A stretch of DNA of 64,000 nucleotides, from positions 73,900,993 to 73,964,992 of the forward strand of contig NC_044302.2 in NCBI RefSeq assembly GCF_004027225.2, given 5' to 3'. Source of the stretch: Strigops habroptila. Its lineage: Eukaryota > Chordata > Aves > Psittaciformes > Psittacidae. The notes beneath the pieces are model-generated. The model was not told the DNA's origin and did not search any database. It saw nothing but the letters and a program-made list of their open reading frames with translations. The translations under genes were made by a program, and so were the position numbers. Numbering within the stretch: the stretch's first letter is position 1; the number at the start of each line of letters is the position of its first letter. This document shows positions 26,449 to 36,598 of this stretch, piece after piece.

Positions 26449-26454
26449 TTTATT
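26449..26454 (-). terminator. DMRT2: Proximal AATAAA close to the DMRT2 stop
   Basis: The minus strand reads AATAAA only 33 bases after the stop codon at 26,487. It is a perfect hexamer but would give an unusually short 3' UTR, so the distal signals are more plausible. Confidence 0.3.
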
Positions 26455-26486
26455 CACTGAGAGACATTAGCAACTGCAGAAGAAGG

Positions 26487-27505
26487 TCACTTAAGCATGG
26501 ATTCAACTGAAAATGACAGTGGCTCAGCTGTTGAAAGTTTTGCTGCAGCCTGTTTGGCCCCAGAAAAGTCTGTTGTGCATTTATCTGTTGTAAACTTGTA
26601 TCTTTGGTTCTCTTTAATGGCACACTCTCTGTATTTATTAGAAGCATCTTCAAAAGTCTCTTTCACAAATGATGTTCTCAGCTCTGCTCCTGATATCTCA
26701 GGAAACGTTTGGTGGAACATCAACTGAAATGGACTGTATTTGAGAGGAAGTTTGGTACTGGTTTTGCTGATCTTGCTTAATACCTGTTCCTGATGAGCTA
26801 GAGAATCCTTATCAGAAATCTGAGAGAAAGTCTTTTTTGGAGGAGAGAAAGCTGACCTTTCACGAGCTTCCTGAGGAAGGCGCGGCATCTCATTACACGG
26901 CTGCTGAATGTCTTGCATGTGGGTCAGAACAAGTGAATTTTCCAGTTTTGGAGACATGATGTCATGCTCAGTATTTGGACAGTCCTGACTTTGTGAGACC
27001 TTGGCATCCCAACCTGGCCCAGGTTTGAGAGCTTGGACAGTAGTAGCATTTAACAGGCATTGCTGGTAGAGGAGAGCATCGCTAATGGGGCCACATTTTG
27101 GCCACATTAAGAACCTAGAAGGCAGGGGATACTGCCTGTAGGTAGTAGCTACACTGACATTTGAAGAAATCAGTTCCATGTTGCTGGATCCTGAATACTG
27201 CATGGTTAGATCAAGGCAGGCTGGTAAAAAATTGCAAAACTCCTTGTTGGGAGTATCAACTTGAGTAGTGTTGAAGGCTGTTTTATAGGAGTTGTATTCA
27301 GCTCCATGCACCATGCGGTTAGGGAGGAAAAGGGCAGCTGCTTGTGTAGCTTCCATCATCTCCCTCTCTTTATACTCTCTCTCTAGCATAATATTCTCCA
27401 ATTCTTTATCAGCAAAAGCCCGTCTCTTTCTCATCCTGTCACTTACAGGGGGTGGCAAGGGTGAATTCCCTCCCAGGTAGGGGTCTGTTGGAATAGGACG
27501 GTAAC
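26487..27505 (-). CDS. DMRT2: DMRT2 last coding exon
   Basis: It starts after a CTAG acceptor (AG at 27,507-27,506), completes the split glycine codon (G147), and runs open through GYRPIP to the TGA at 26,489-26,487, giving residues 147-485. It holds the whole DMRT2-specific C-terminal region. No frameshift or premature stop is present. Confidence 0.96.
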
Positions 27506-29680
27506 CTAGAACAACAAAGCAGCATTAGGAATGAAGCTGCATAAGAAAAACATTAACACTGCATTTGTAAAAGGGCTCCATTTGGAGCCAGTCCAGCCAG
27601 GCACCGAGCACTTGCTACAACCCGTGGACACTGCCAGCTCCTGCTGAAACCACCAAGTCACAGAGCCTTAGCTCCCTGCGCCATCAGGCACATTCTGTAC
27701 AAGTTCTTCAGTGCAGATGGGCAAGCCCTGCTCCCTTGACAGGTGTAGTCTCCTAGCTGATCAGTAACTTTAAAAAGCAATTCTAAAACAGCAGATTGAG
27801 AGGGGGAAAAAAAGCAGGGGCTGGGGGGTGCACAAAACCCTGCTGTGTGTTATGACTGGTATTCCATCATGCAGCTTGAGGAGATAACTATCCATTTTTG
27901 ACAAATATGGAAAGCATTCAAATATTTTATTTTTTCAGAACTAAAAGATAACTTCGATAAAAGATAGAAATCCAGTCTCCAGTATATTCAATTACCAGGC
28001 TATCTGGGTTCATTTAATATAACCAACAAGGTCCAATCCTGTTTGCTCTACTCAAACAAGTAATCCCATCAAATTAATGGAACTACTTACATGAGTAACA
28101 AGAACAGGGTTTTACCTGTTTTCACTCCCATTCCTCTCACACAGGTTTCCCCATTGCCAAGGAAGATATCTATACCTATAGCTGATGCCTTTTCTATTCT
28201 CTAAAGATGAATCACTACGTACACATTGCTACAGATGGTAGAAAATTCGAAGGAGAACTAGGAGAAAAGAAAAAGAAAGTTAAGATAAATTAGAGGAAAG
28301 AATACAGAAGAGTTTTTTTTTTTTTTTTAAGGGTGAACTGTAGATAAAAATTAGAGGTTTCTAACAGGACAGGATTTTCATTGCGCTAGCACAGGCAGAG
28401 AAAAGTGCTTTCCGTTTTGGAAGAAAAAAAAAGAAAGGTAGATTTGAGAACTGTAATGCTTTATAGTACTGCAGTTTGGAAAGTAACTAAAACATACATA
28501 GAAATAAATTTGGGCATGATCCCAAGAGGGAGTGGAGAATAAAAATACACCCTTTCACTAAAATATCAATCTCTAAATTTTCATTCTTCCACAATTAATA
28601 TTTTCAATAGAAAAAAAAAAAAGGGGGGGGGGGAGGAAGGCAGCCTATCATACACGTCTTATTATTGATAAAGCCGCAAACAGTGCTGCTGTGTTAGGTG
28701 TTCAGATCAAAAAAGCCAAGATAATAATTTATTTACTCATGTGCTGATAAAAGCACCCATGAACAAATTACCCTGCACTGCAAAACGCTGCTGGGTAGTC
28801 ATGTAAAAAGAATGTCAGCTTGTAACAGTAACTCTCAAATTTCAAATTACCGTTGCTAGCATTTCAGGCGTTATTGTGGGGGGAGCAACTGAAGTTCTGC
28901 CACATCGATCCCAGCCACGAAGGGCAGCAGCGACCGGCGCCCGGCGCTGGTCGCGAGGCGCGCTTTAACGCCATTCCGCGTTTATTTCGGGAAATAACGC
29001 TGCATTTCAAGCCTGTCCGCGAGCAGCCGCGCCTCGGGCGGGAGATGCAGGTTTTCCTTGCGGTGGAGCGGGATTTCGCAGCGGCCAGCCGGTGCTAAGG
29101 GGCTGTCCGCGGAGGGGTGGGGGGGTACGCTTACCTTCTAGGATGCTCTTGGCCAGGAGGCTGGGCGTCCGGACGTGCCTGTGGTAGACGGCTTTGCGCT
29201 CGAGGCTCGCCTGCTTCCCCGCTAGCCCCTTCTTGTCCTAGGACAGCGATCGGGCTGCCCGTCAGCCCGCTAGCTGCCCGGCCCGTCAGCCCGCTAGCTG
29301 CCCGCCCCGTCAACCCCGTCCCTTCCCGTCCCGACCCCTCTCACCTCGGTGGCCTGCTGCCGTCGGAGGGCCACCTGGGCGGCCATGACGCGCTGTCGCT
29401 CCACCACCAGAAGGCAGTTGGCGCACTGGCAGTCGCGCCAGCGGCAGAACCGCTTGTGTCCCTTCAGGCACGACACCACGCCGTGGTTGCGGCACCGGGC
29501 GCACTTGGGCGTCCGGCTTAGCTTCCGCGGCTCGCTCCGCCGCGGGGCAGCCGCCGCCGCCTCCTCGCCTTCCTCCTCTTCCTCCTCCGGGCCGGCGCCG
29601 CTGTCGGGGGCCTCGGCCGGCTCCCCCTCCACGCTCTCTACGTCGATCTCCCAGTCGGCGGTGGGGCGTCCTTCAGCCAT
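26487..29680 (-). CDS. DMRT2: DMRT2 gene, complete coding region (3 coding exons, 485 aa predicted)
   Basis: Doublesex/mab-3-related transcription factor 2, a nuclear DNA-binding protein known for somite, dermomyotome and axial-skeleton patterning. Joining 29,680-29,345, 29,237-29,135 and 27,505-26,487 (minus strand) gives a 485-aa open frame with GT-AG introns of 107 and 1,629 bp. The conserved N-terminal DWEIDVES motif is at residues 9-16, an acidic run at 32-40, and the DM domain at about 56-112, with zinc ligands C60, C63, H75, C79 and H66, C84, C86, C89 all present. A basic RKRR lies at 172-175, followed by a helical acidic/basic stretch (178-203). The DMRT2-type block around [20 protein letters not shown] is at about 280-299. 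There is no DMA domain, as expected for DMRT2. The start was chosen for its ideal Kozak context (GCCATGG) just after a splice acceptor. The protein is somewhat shorter than human DMRT2 (561 aa), mainly in the N-terminal linker. Confidence 0.97.
27506..29134 (-). other. DMRT2: DMRT2 intron between second and third coding exons
   Basis: A 1,629-bp intron with donor GTAAGC at 29,134-29,129 and acceptor AG at 27,507-27,506. It contains poly-A/T runs (near 28,312), an A12G11 homopolymer junction at 28,611-28,633, and a CpG-rich end next to the second coding exon (from about 28,860). No other exon is apparent inside. Confidence 0.9.
28611..28633. repeat. A12-G11 homopolymer junction
   Basis: Twelve A followed directly by eleven G inside the DMRT2 intron. 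Such tracts are length-unstable and prone to sequencing error, so length calls here should be treated with care. Confidence 0.9.
29135..29237 (-). CDS. DMRT2: DMRT2 second coding exon
   Basis: 103 bases encoding residues 113-146 (DKKGLAG... to ...LLAKSILE) plus the first base of G147. The acceptor CCTAG ends at 29,238; the donor GTAAGC starts at 29,134. The conserved tail after the DM domain (LLAKSILE) supports the assignment. It is too short and GC-rich to stand out as an isolated open frame. Confidence 0.95.
29257..29304. repeat. 24-bp exact tandem duplication in the 107-bp DMRT2 intron
   Basis: Two exact copies of a 24-bp unit (GCCCGTCAGCCCGCTAGCTG plus CCCG) at 29,257-29,280 and 29,281-29,304, followed by degenerate CCCGTC pieces to about 29,340. 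The duplication occupies nearly half of the intron that directly follows the DM-domain exon. Likely a minisatellite that could vary in copy number. Confidence 0.95.
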
Positions 29681-29698
29681 GGCTCCGCGGCGACGCAG
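29345..29698 (-). CDS. DMRT2: DMRT2 first coding exon with the DM domain (includes 18 nt of 5' UTR)
   Basis: The exon begins after a strong acceptor (pyrimidine tract and TTTTGCAG ending at 29,699), has 18 untranslated bases, then the ATG at 29,680-29,678 in GCCATGG context. It encodes residues 1-112 through the DM zinc module and recognition-helix tail ([19 protein letters not shown]) and ends at donor GTGAGA (29,344). The open frame continues upstream to 29,851 but crosses the splice acceptor, so those codons are intronic. Confidence 0.95.
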
Positions 29699-30244
29699 CT
29701 GCAAAAGAAGGGTCAGGTCGCCAGTCTCCTCGGCGGGACGGCAGCCGGGGCACACCGCTTCCGAGGTACCCGCCATTGCCCGGCCCGCTGGCAGCCCAGA
29801 AGGGATGCGCCTTCCTCGGGAACTCACGGCAGAGCACACCTGGGTTATCATCTACCCCCTCACCATCTGCTCGGCCCTGTTCCCCAAGCTCCACGAAGGG
29901 CTTAGCTTCCCACCTCCCCCCCGCCCCACCCGGCTTGCCGCGGAGCTGTGCGCATCCCCGGCGGCGGAGGGAGCAGGAGGAATCATCCGCAGGGCTTCGG
30001 AGCTGTCAGATCCTCACAGGGACCTGTTTGTTTCAGGGTCCTGGCAACCTCCCTGCCTGCCGCACTAAGACGTAGGGGACAGGTAGGGAACGTCTGGGCG
30101 TCACACACCGCTGCCGTCCACTCCCGCGACTCGGAATGGGCAGGATGGGCTCCTGGAGCTCTCTGCACCGCTGAAACAGCGCCTTCGGACCTCTGCCTTC
30201 TCCCACACGACCTCCCCATCCTTCGTCCCGCACTTTGCACTTAC

Positions 30245-30490
30245 CCGGGTTCAGCTCCCGAGGCCGGCAGGCGGAACGGGAGCACGCAGCCCGCCGCTCT
30301 CCCCGCAGCTCGCAGGGCTGCCCAAGCGCAGCGGGAGACAGGAGGGCACTCCTGCTCCCCGCACCTGGGGGTGCGTGCAAGGCTCCCGGGACGCCGCGCC
30401 GTCGGGGTGTCACTGAGTGCCGCGCGGGGCCGGGCGGGGCCGCGGCAGCGCGCTCTCCGCAGCAGCGCCGTGCCTGGCACCCGCGCCGCC
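30245..30490 (-). other. DMRT2: Inferred non-coding first exon of DMRT2
   Basis: On the minus strand a consensus donor (CCCGG followed by GTAAGTGC) begins at 30,244. It would pair with the acceptor at 29,699, giving a 546-bp first intron. The exon's 5' edge near 30,490 is a guess from the CCAAT box at 30,562-30,558. No minus-strand ATG occurs between 30,490 and 30,245, which fits a clean untranslated leader. Confidence 0.55.
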
Positions 30491-30555
30491 CGCCCCGCGG
30501 CACAGTGCCCGCCGCGCCCGACCCGCCGCGTTTTCAGCGCCGGCCGCCGCCGCCC

Positions 30556-30592
30556 TGATTGGCCCGCGCCGCCCCCGCCACGCCCCTTGTCC
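30556..30592 (-). promoter_or_regulatory. DMRT2: DMRT2 promoter: CCAAT box and GC/CACCC boxes
   Basis: Reading the minus strand there is AAGGGGCGTGGCG (KLF/Sp-type), GGGGGCGG (Sp1-type), then CCAATCAGGG (NF-Y-type, core 30,562-30,558). All lie just upstream of the inferred leader exon and there is no TATA box. This is a typical TATA-less CpG-island promoter. Transcription would start some tens of bases to the left. Confidence 0.6.
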
Positions 30593-30890
30593 CCCCCCCC
30601 CGTGCGTGTGCCAGCCGCCACCCGCCCGCTCGTGGGTGCGGGGGAGCGAGGGGAGAGCGGGGGAGGGAATTGGGGGGCGGTCAGCGGAAACGTGCTCGAT
30701 CCCTGATGTTGGGGGGAAAGGAGCGGGAAAGGAAGGAAAGGGGGGAACCCCCTAGTAACGCGCGTGGCGGTGCCAGCTAAGAAGCCAGCGGCGCGGGCGA
30801 GCTGCGTCCCCGCGTCCGAGGAGGGTCCCGGGTCCACACGGCTGGGACAGCCCCGCGGTTTTGGGTTGCGGTCGTTCGCCTCGCTCGGGC

Positions 30891-30923
30891 CGCGACGTGC
30901 CATTGTGCACCCACCGGGCCCGC
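30891..30923 (+). repeat. 33-bp GC element, copy A
   Basis: The sequence beginning CGCGACGTGCCATTGTGCAC and continuing CCACC recurs 1.6 kb away with 30 of 33 bases identical. It contains CCATTGT, a SOX-type core, and GTGCAC. Function unknown. Confidence 0.9.
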
Positions 30924-31313
30924 GGCAACGGGCTTTTCTCGCGCCTGAAAGTGCAACGGAATCCGTGTTCTCTTCCTGCCCTGTCGGGAATTAGGGCAAG
31001 GAAAATGTCCGTTCATTTTTTTAGCGTTCCCTCCCCTCGGTGGCGTTTTCCATCGAGCACCGAGATGTTAAGTGATTTCCGGCCCCCCCACTCCCGCTCC
31101 CTGACGGAGGCCGCTCTTCGGACTCTGGGGAATGCCCTCGGTCTCCCAAAATAGGGAGCGATCGAAATCGTAACGCACGACGTCTCGGCCGTGCCGGCGG
31201 GGTGCTGGAGCTCGGTGCTCCCGCCGCTGAGAACGGGAATTCCCACGGGATGGGAGAGGGCGAAATAAACTTGGGCCGGGCAGGGGAAGAGCGAGTGAAT
31301 TTAAACAGAGTAC

Positions 31314-31400
31314 ACCCAGGAGGGGGGAAAAAAACAAAAAAAAAAACAAAAAAAAAAACACCAAAATAAAAATAAAATTACAATTAAAAAAGAAAAAGGT
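31314..31400. repeat. A-rich low-complexity tract
   Basis: Runs of A broken by single C and T bases interrupt the CpG-rich domain. On the minus strand it reads as T-rich. No other function seen. Confidence 0.85.
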
Positions 31401-31899
31401 GAAAAAAGGCACGGGGTGGTGGGTAGGGGAGCGGGGGCAGCATCATTTCCCAATAGTGCACGGACTGTATGCCCGACGCTGTTCTCCGAAAAGGGAAAAA
31501 ACATTTTGCCCTTTCTCGGAGCAGAGTGTGTGTACGATAAATACCGGCAATGTTCATGTATATAATAAACACGGGCATTCGCTCACGGTGAGCACACGGA
31601 CCGGCTGCCGGCCACCGGTTCGGCACGGAAAAACCCTGCTCTCGCAGCGCCTCGGGAGGGAGGCCAGCGGCCGAGCGGCGCGGGCGGCGCTGTGAGGCGG
31701 GTGACGGGAGCGGGCTCCGCGGCCGCCTCCCGGGCCGGGCACCGGCCCTTCCCCTCGCCCAGCGGGCTGCGGGCATCTGCAGGGACGGGCGGAGGGACGG
31801 AGGGAGCGTTTGTCCCGAGGCAGCGCGTGTCCTCCCCGGGCCGCACCGCCTCCAGTGCTCACACCTGGAGAGCGGGGAGAGGGAAGCGCGTCCCCTGAC

Positions 31900-32230
31900 T
31901 GCAGGGATTATTCATGCCAAAAGAGAGTCCCGCTACCGTTTGACTTACAAGCATGACTAAAAGGCAAATACCCAAGGAATTCCACTTTCCCCCCTTGGGG
32001 TCCCTCTTAAAAGGCACAAGCATGACAAAGGACCTGCTAGGTTAGGAAACAGAAGTCCCCTTTGCTGGTAAACCGACACCAAATTACAAAGTACGATTCT
32101 GCGGGCCGCTGGAGTAAATTACAAAACAGTTCGCCTCATGTTTACTTTATCCACAGGGAACTGTGAAACCCAGCCATCACTTTAAAGCGTGTTTGTACAA
32201 CTTTCTTCTGCTCCTCTTGTTTGTGCTCGG
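31900..32230. promoter_or_regulatory. Candidate conserved block inside the upstream CpG domain
   Basis: A CpG-poor, non-repetitive island within GC-rich DNA, with AAATTACAAA-type and GTTTACTTTA (forkhead-like, near 32,139) sequences. Composition suggests an enhancer close to the DMRT2 promoter. This is inference only. Confidence 0.3.
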
Positions 32231-32495
32231 CTCCGCAGCGCCTTTACGCTCCTCTCTAGCCCCTCTCCCCGCTCCCTCCGGGACCCTCTGCCGTCCTCCG
32301 GCTGGACGCACACACGGGAGGAGGAGGCGGTGAGTGCTCCCGCTCATGTGCCACGGGGATCTCCGCTCGAGCTCAGCTCCCCCCATCCCGCTGTGACGGG
32401 CGGTGTCGCCGTGACCGCTATGAGCCTATGCGGGCAGATGCCGCGCCCTGGGGTGAAAAGGCGCTGATTTCCACGCGAGGGAAGGCAGCGAATCC

Positions 32496-32528
32496 CGCGA
32501 CGTGCCACTGTGCACCCACCTGCCCCGC
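32496..32528 (+). repeat. 33-bp GC element, copy B
   Basis: Second copy of the element at 30,891-30,923, same orientation, with three substitutions. The SOX-type core reads CCACTGT here, so that particular site is not shared. Confidence 0.9.
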
Positions 32529-33330
32529 TACAGCGCGCCCCGCAGCCCCGGTGCCCGCGGGTCCGGCTGCCCGGAGCGGCAGCCAGCGGCCGGGGCTGCT
32601 GGGGTGCTCCCGGGCTGCTTCACAGCCTTCGCCGCACACCCTTGCCGCGCCCGACCCGGCCTGTGTCAGTCCCTCCCCTCCCCGCCCCGTTCCGCACATT
32701 GCCACGGGCGTCGACCCGGGAGCTGCGCTGCCTGGGACGGGTGGGGAGGCCCCGGTGGTTCCTCGGGCCGGGCAGGCGACGGGCGCTGCACCGGCCGTGG
32801 CACCCCCCGGCCCGTGAACAGCGAAGGGAGCGAGCAGCTCCGGGGCACTCCCTTGAAGGCCGGTGCAGCACCGGGCCCTGCTTTGCATTGCTGTCCTGTG
32901 CGGAGTGCAGGTGCCGCGGTCCCCCCGCTCCTCGCCTTCCCAGCCCTCCCTTTCTCCCGGGAAATTTATTATCGAGGTTAGGGCAGGCTAACCAAACGGC
33001 AACCCCGGGTGCAATTTCCGCGGGAGGAATGCTTTGATCTTGCCCTCTCCCCGCGCCGTCGGGAGCAGATTACATTGCCAAACGCGGGAGATCCCCGCCG
33101 CCTGTTTGGTCAGAGATGTTACCAGTTAATCTGAAACAAATTGTCTCCCCTCGCCCGCCGACCCCTTCCCTTTCCGCCCCGCGGTCCCGGTGCCCGGTGC
33201 CCCCAACAGAGGGGCCCGAGCCGCGGCGTCAGCCACCCCCAAGGGCTAGCTACAGCCCGGGAGCCCGGCCCAGTGCTCCGCGGAACGTAAAGTTACCGGA
33301 CGCGTGCTCCAGCGAAGTGATCTCAGCTGC

Positions 33331-33400
33331 GGGGAAGAGAGGGCGAGGAAAGACAGAGAAAGAGAAAGGGAAAGAGAAAGAGAAATAGGAAGAGAAAGAA
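33331..33400. repeat. Polypurine (GA-rich) tract
   Basis: About 70 bases, almost all purines, with GAAAGAGAAA-type repeats, at the right end of the CpG domain. Such tracts can form triplex (H-DNA) structures and bind GAGA-type factors. Confidence 0.85.
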
Positions 33401-36400
33401 TCAGTAAAAACTGTGATTTCTTTTGCAGTTTCCTTCCATTAAAATGTGGGGGGTGTTTTTTGGTTTTTTTTTTTTTACATCACTCACCCTCTGTCTCTTG
33501 TAAACAGCACTTACTCTAAGGTAAACCTGGATAAGATTTTTACCCATGATACAGATCTTTCTAAACTGATTGTACCTTAAAATATTTTAAACAAGCAAGT
33601 TGGTTTTGTTTTGTTTTGTTCTGTTATTATATTTGTGTTTTAAACAAGCATTTAATTGTTTATATTTTTTAATATATTGCTACTGTAAAGCAGCTAGGTT
33701 CAGAGTCAGCGGAAGAATTTTTCTGCTATTTCTGCATGTCAGTCAAATAAATATAATAAATACACGTAATAAGGATGTAACAAATGTCAATGTAATGTGT
33801 TCACTATAGAACGTAGATACGCAAGCAAATTTTATTGACTGTGACAGTGATTCCACTGCCTTTGTAGGAATGTTTGCTTTGGCAAGGAGTATCATACCAG
33901 GATAATCTTCAGTTGTGTAAAACTGGATTGATATCGGAAGCACTAACAGTGAGCAAAGCAGAACTGCCACTCTGGGCACAGTTAGTGAAAGTCTGATGAG
34001 AAGTCCGGAGGTGTCAAAGGAAAGTTTCCCATGGACACAGACTGTCTAAGATTTTTTCAAAAGACAAAGCTTAGACAGCTTTGGATCAGGTACAGGGTGA
34101 AGCAGTTTTCTGTCTACAACCCTTTCCACCCTGGTATCTGCCTGGAAGGACGGGTGAGCTCCCTGAGAGGAGGAACTGGTGGGCCATGAAGGAAGGGCAG
34201 GTTTGCCTTCTGCAGTTGGGGGCTGCACCAGGAAGGCACATTCTGGCCCACGCCGCTGCAAACAGGACCATGCAGGCAAGGTGATCATTAGACAAAGCAA
34301 GGAAGAAACATGGCTCAGTGGAAGTAGAACTCCTTCTTCTGCAGGGTCTGTGGCCAGGGGACATTGAGATAGACCTAGAGAGACTCCAAGTCAAAACCAG
34401 TCCAAACCAGCCCTTATCCAATCCTGTGCTGGAAGTTTGAATTTAAACAAGAAAAATGCCATGAGGAGGGCTTGTGTGCCATCCACAGCAGCTTTGCTGT
34501 GTCTCGTAAACAAGGCTGACCTTTGGTTTGTCAGCATTTAATAAGCCAGTAGACATTTGGCAGGTCTCTTGCTGAAATGTGCTAGAAAGTTGGATCAACT
34601 CTCAGCATGAATATCAAGAATCCACTATACAAGCAGTGAGCATAGCAAATTGTCAAGTCAGCAACTAAGGTACTTCACTATAATCTTCCCAAATGTCTTA
34701 AGTAGTTTGGCAAATCTCTTGTTGTAATAAATTCTAGTGAAGTTTTGGGTTTTATTCTTTTTTTCAACGTATGGCCTTAAAAAGTAACTTAGCCAAGAAT
34801 ATTTTTAGAGTCACTGCAGAGTTTGCTGGAGATGTTGTCTCAAAACTTGTTTGCACTCTGGCAGTTTTATTCAAATGTCAACCAGATGCAGAAAGTGTGG
34901 GGGTTTGGGTTTTATTTCACAGTCCTGGAAAGTAAAGGTCAAGTCTCTGCAACATAAATTGTCTTTCTGATTGCCATATTTTAGCTGAACAGCAAGAAGT
35001 CTTGCTAATAAACTGTTATCTGGTGGCTTTTTTTCCCCCCTTCAGTGTGCATTATAATCATATGCAAAATATTTAAAATGCCAATAAGACACCTGCTAAA
35101 TCAAATAAGTTGGGTAGGCTATGCTGTGCTTAGCAGGAAAAAATTCAATCACATAAGCGTAACTAGCCAGACTGTGTTCTCATCTACTAGGTAGCATTGG
35201 AGTCTCTGACTAGCCTTACTGAAATTAATAGGATGACCTGAGATATTACTCAGCATGAAAAATAGCATCAGACTCTAGCAATATATCAGTTAAAATAAGC
35301 CAGGCAGACTCAGGCCATATTGATACATGCAAGTACCTAGGCCACACTAAAGGATGCTTGGTTTACCTCCTATGACTGCGGAAGCCTGTAGAACCATTTA
35401 CAGAGTGTGATACTGCACCATGCAAATACACGTATCAGACTCTGGCTCCACTATGGAGTATGCAGGCTTCCAAGGTGGAAGAGGCGGAAGGAAGAGGTAA
35501 GTGGGATCTGCTCAGCATGCCAGAGTGAATGCAAGACAGTTTGGCTCTCTGAAAAGAGAGAGCAGAAAACACAGCGTAGCGCATCCCTGTTTGTGACATT
35601 TCCATTGAAGATCGCTGAAGGATTTTACCATCTATCCTTCTGAAAACCCCCCTTGAAAATCAGGCGAGCCTTTGCTGTAACTCCATGGACCAGGAGATCT
35701 CTCCACATGGCATGTGGACATATGCAGGTACTACGAACTTCCACTTGCTTGGTTCTTGGACATCAGCTGAGGAAACAGGGAAGCAAGAGATAACCTCCCG
35801 ATACAGCAGGTGTGATGCTGATGCATCTTTAACTCATACTTAAAAGGAAGCATTTACAGATGCAGCACCCTTCCAGAATATGCTATGTGGTGTTTGAGGT
35901 GGAAGAGATTTCTGCAGCTATACAAATGAAATCTGACTATATTTTGGGGTTTGTTTGATGGTTTTGTTTTTTTCTTTTCCTGGGTGTTTCTGTTGGTGGT
36001 GGTTTGGTTTTAGGCTTGGGGGTGGGATTTTTTCACTTTTGGCTAGTACTTCTGCACATCATCTGGCTTATCTTGTTGAGACTGCGTTCAGAGACACCAC
36101 CAGAAGAATCAAGTACATGGAGAACAAAGATAGAAACAGGAATCTTTAGGAGTCTGAAGTGGAATCTTTGCACTGGAGATATTCTAACAGCCTGGCAATT
36201 TTTTTGATATCCAGTGAATTTTCCAGTACACCACACTTGGTACACACTTCATTCCTACCAAGTATTTTTGAGGGGGGATGAGTATGGCTGCTGCCAGCCT
36301 TTGTCTTTTTGTCCAAGCTGCCATCACTGGGACCTCCGCCTCTCCTCAAGTCAACATAAATGGAGAGGTGACACCAGGGTCACCTTCTGAAGGGATGGTG

Positions 36401-36520
36401 TTGCCACTACAGGAGAGAAGCTGGTGCCCTGGCTGGATGCAGCACTTATGTGCTAAGAGACATTCAGGAGCATCTCATTTGCTGCTTCTCCTGCCCTGCC
36501 TTTGGTGCACTCTTGGTTGC
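33401..36520. other. DMRT2-DMRT3 intergenic DNA, no gene recognised
   Basis: AT-rich, CpG-poor sequence. No coding exon, RNA gene or CR1 fragment is recognisable. Parts (for example 33,560-33,800 and 34,690-35,060) have the AT-rich, non-repetitive look of conserved elements. A G/T-rich stretch lies at about 35,940-36,040. Confidence 0.6.
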
Positions 36521-36525
36521 ACCAC

Positions 36526-36598
36526 TATATATATATATATATAGCAGTGCATATATATATATATATATAACCACTGCTTAGCACTAAGCAGTGGTTAT
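36526..36598. repeat. Paired (TA)n tracts followed by a perfect 15-bp-arm hairpin
   Basis: Two (TA)n runs (36,526-36,543 and 36,550-36,569) flank GCAGTGC. They are followed by a perfect inverted repeat, ATAACCACTGCTTAG at 36,567-36,581 and CTAAGCAGTGGTTAT at 36,584-36,598, with a 2-base centre. GCAGTG before and CACTGC after the second TA run are also inverted. The block should extrude as a cruciform easily. Confidence 0.95.

Larger units (their letters stand above)
28860..33330. other. Long CpG-rich domain over the DMRT2 5' end and upstream
   Basis: CpG density rises sharply near 28,860 and stays high, with AT-richer gaps at about 31,310-31,600 and 31,900-32,230, until about 33,330. It covers the first two DMRT2 coding exons, the inferred promoter and about 2.7 kb further upstream. 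Many long open frames on both strands are GC artefacts. Such extended islands are typical of Polycomb-regulated developmental genes, which is inference here. Confidence 0.8.

Noticed and set aside
29681-29851. Upstream in-frame extension of the DMRT2 first coding exon
   Set aside because: A strong splice acceptor at 29,699 interrupts it, and the downstream ATG has the better start context and the conserved N-terminus.
29349-30706. Long overlapping plus-strand frames (239 and 252 codons) across the DMRT2 CpG island
   Set aside because: They lie antisense to the DM exon and in GC-rich DNA where stop codons are rare; their translations are low-complexity and resemble no family.
34080-34420. Overlapping frames on both strands resembling a possible exon
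   Set aside because: Translations are unlike any known family and no credible splice pairing or conservation evidence is available.
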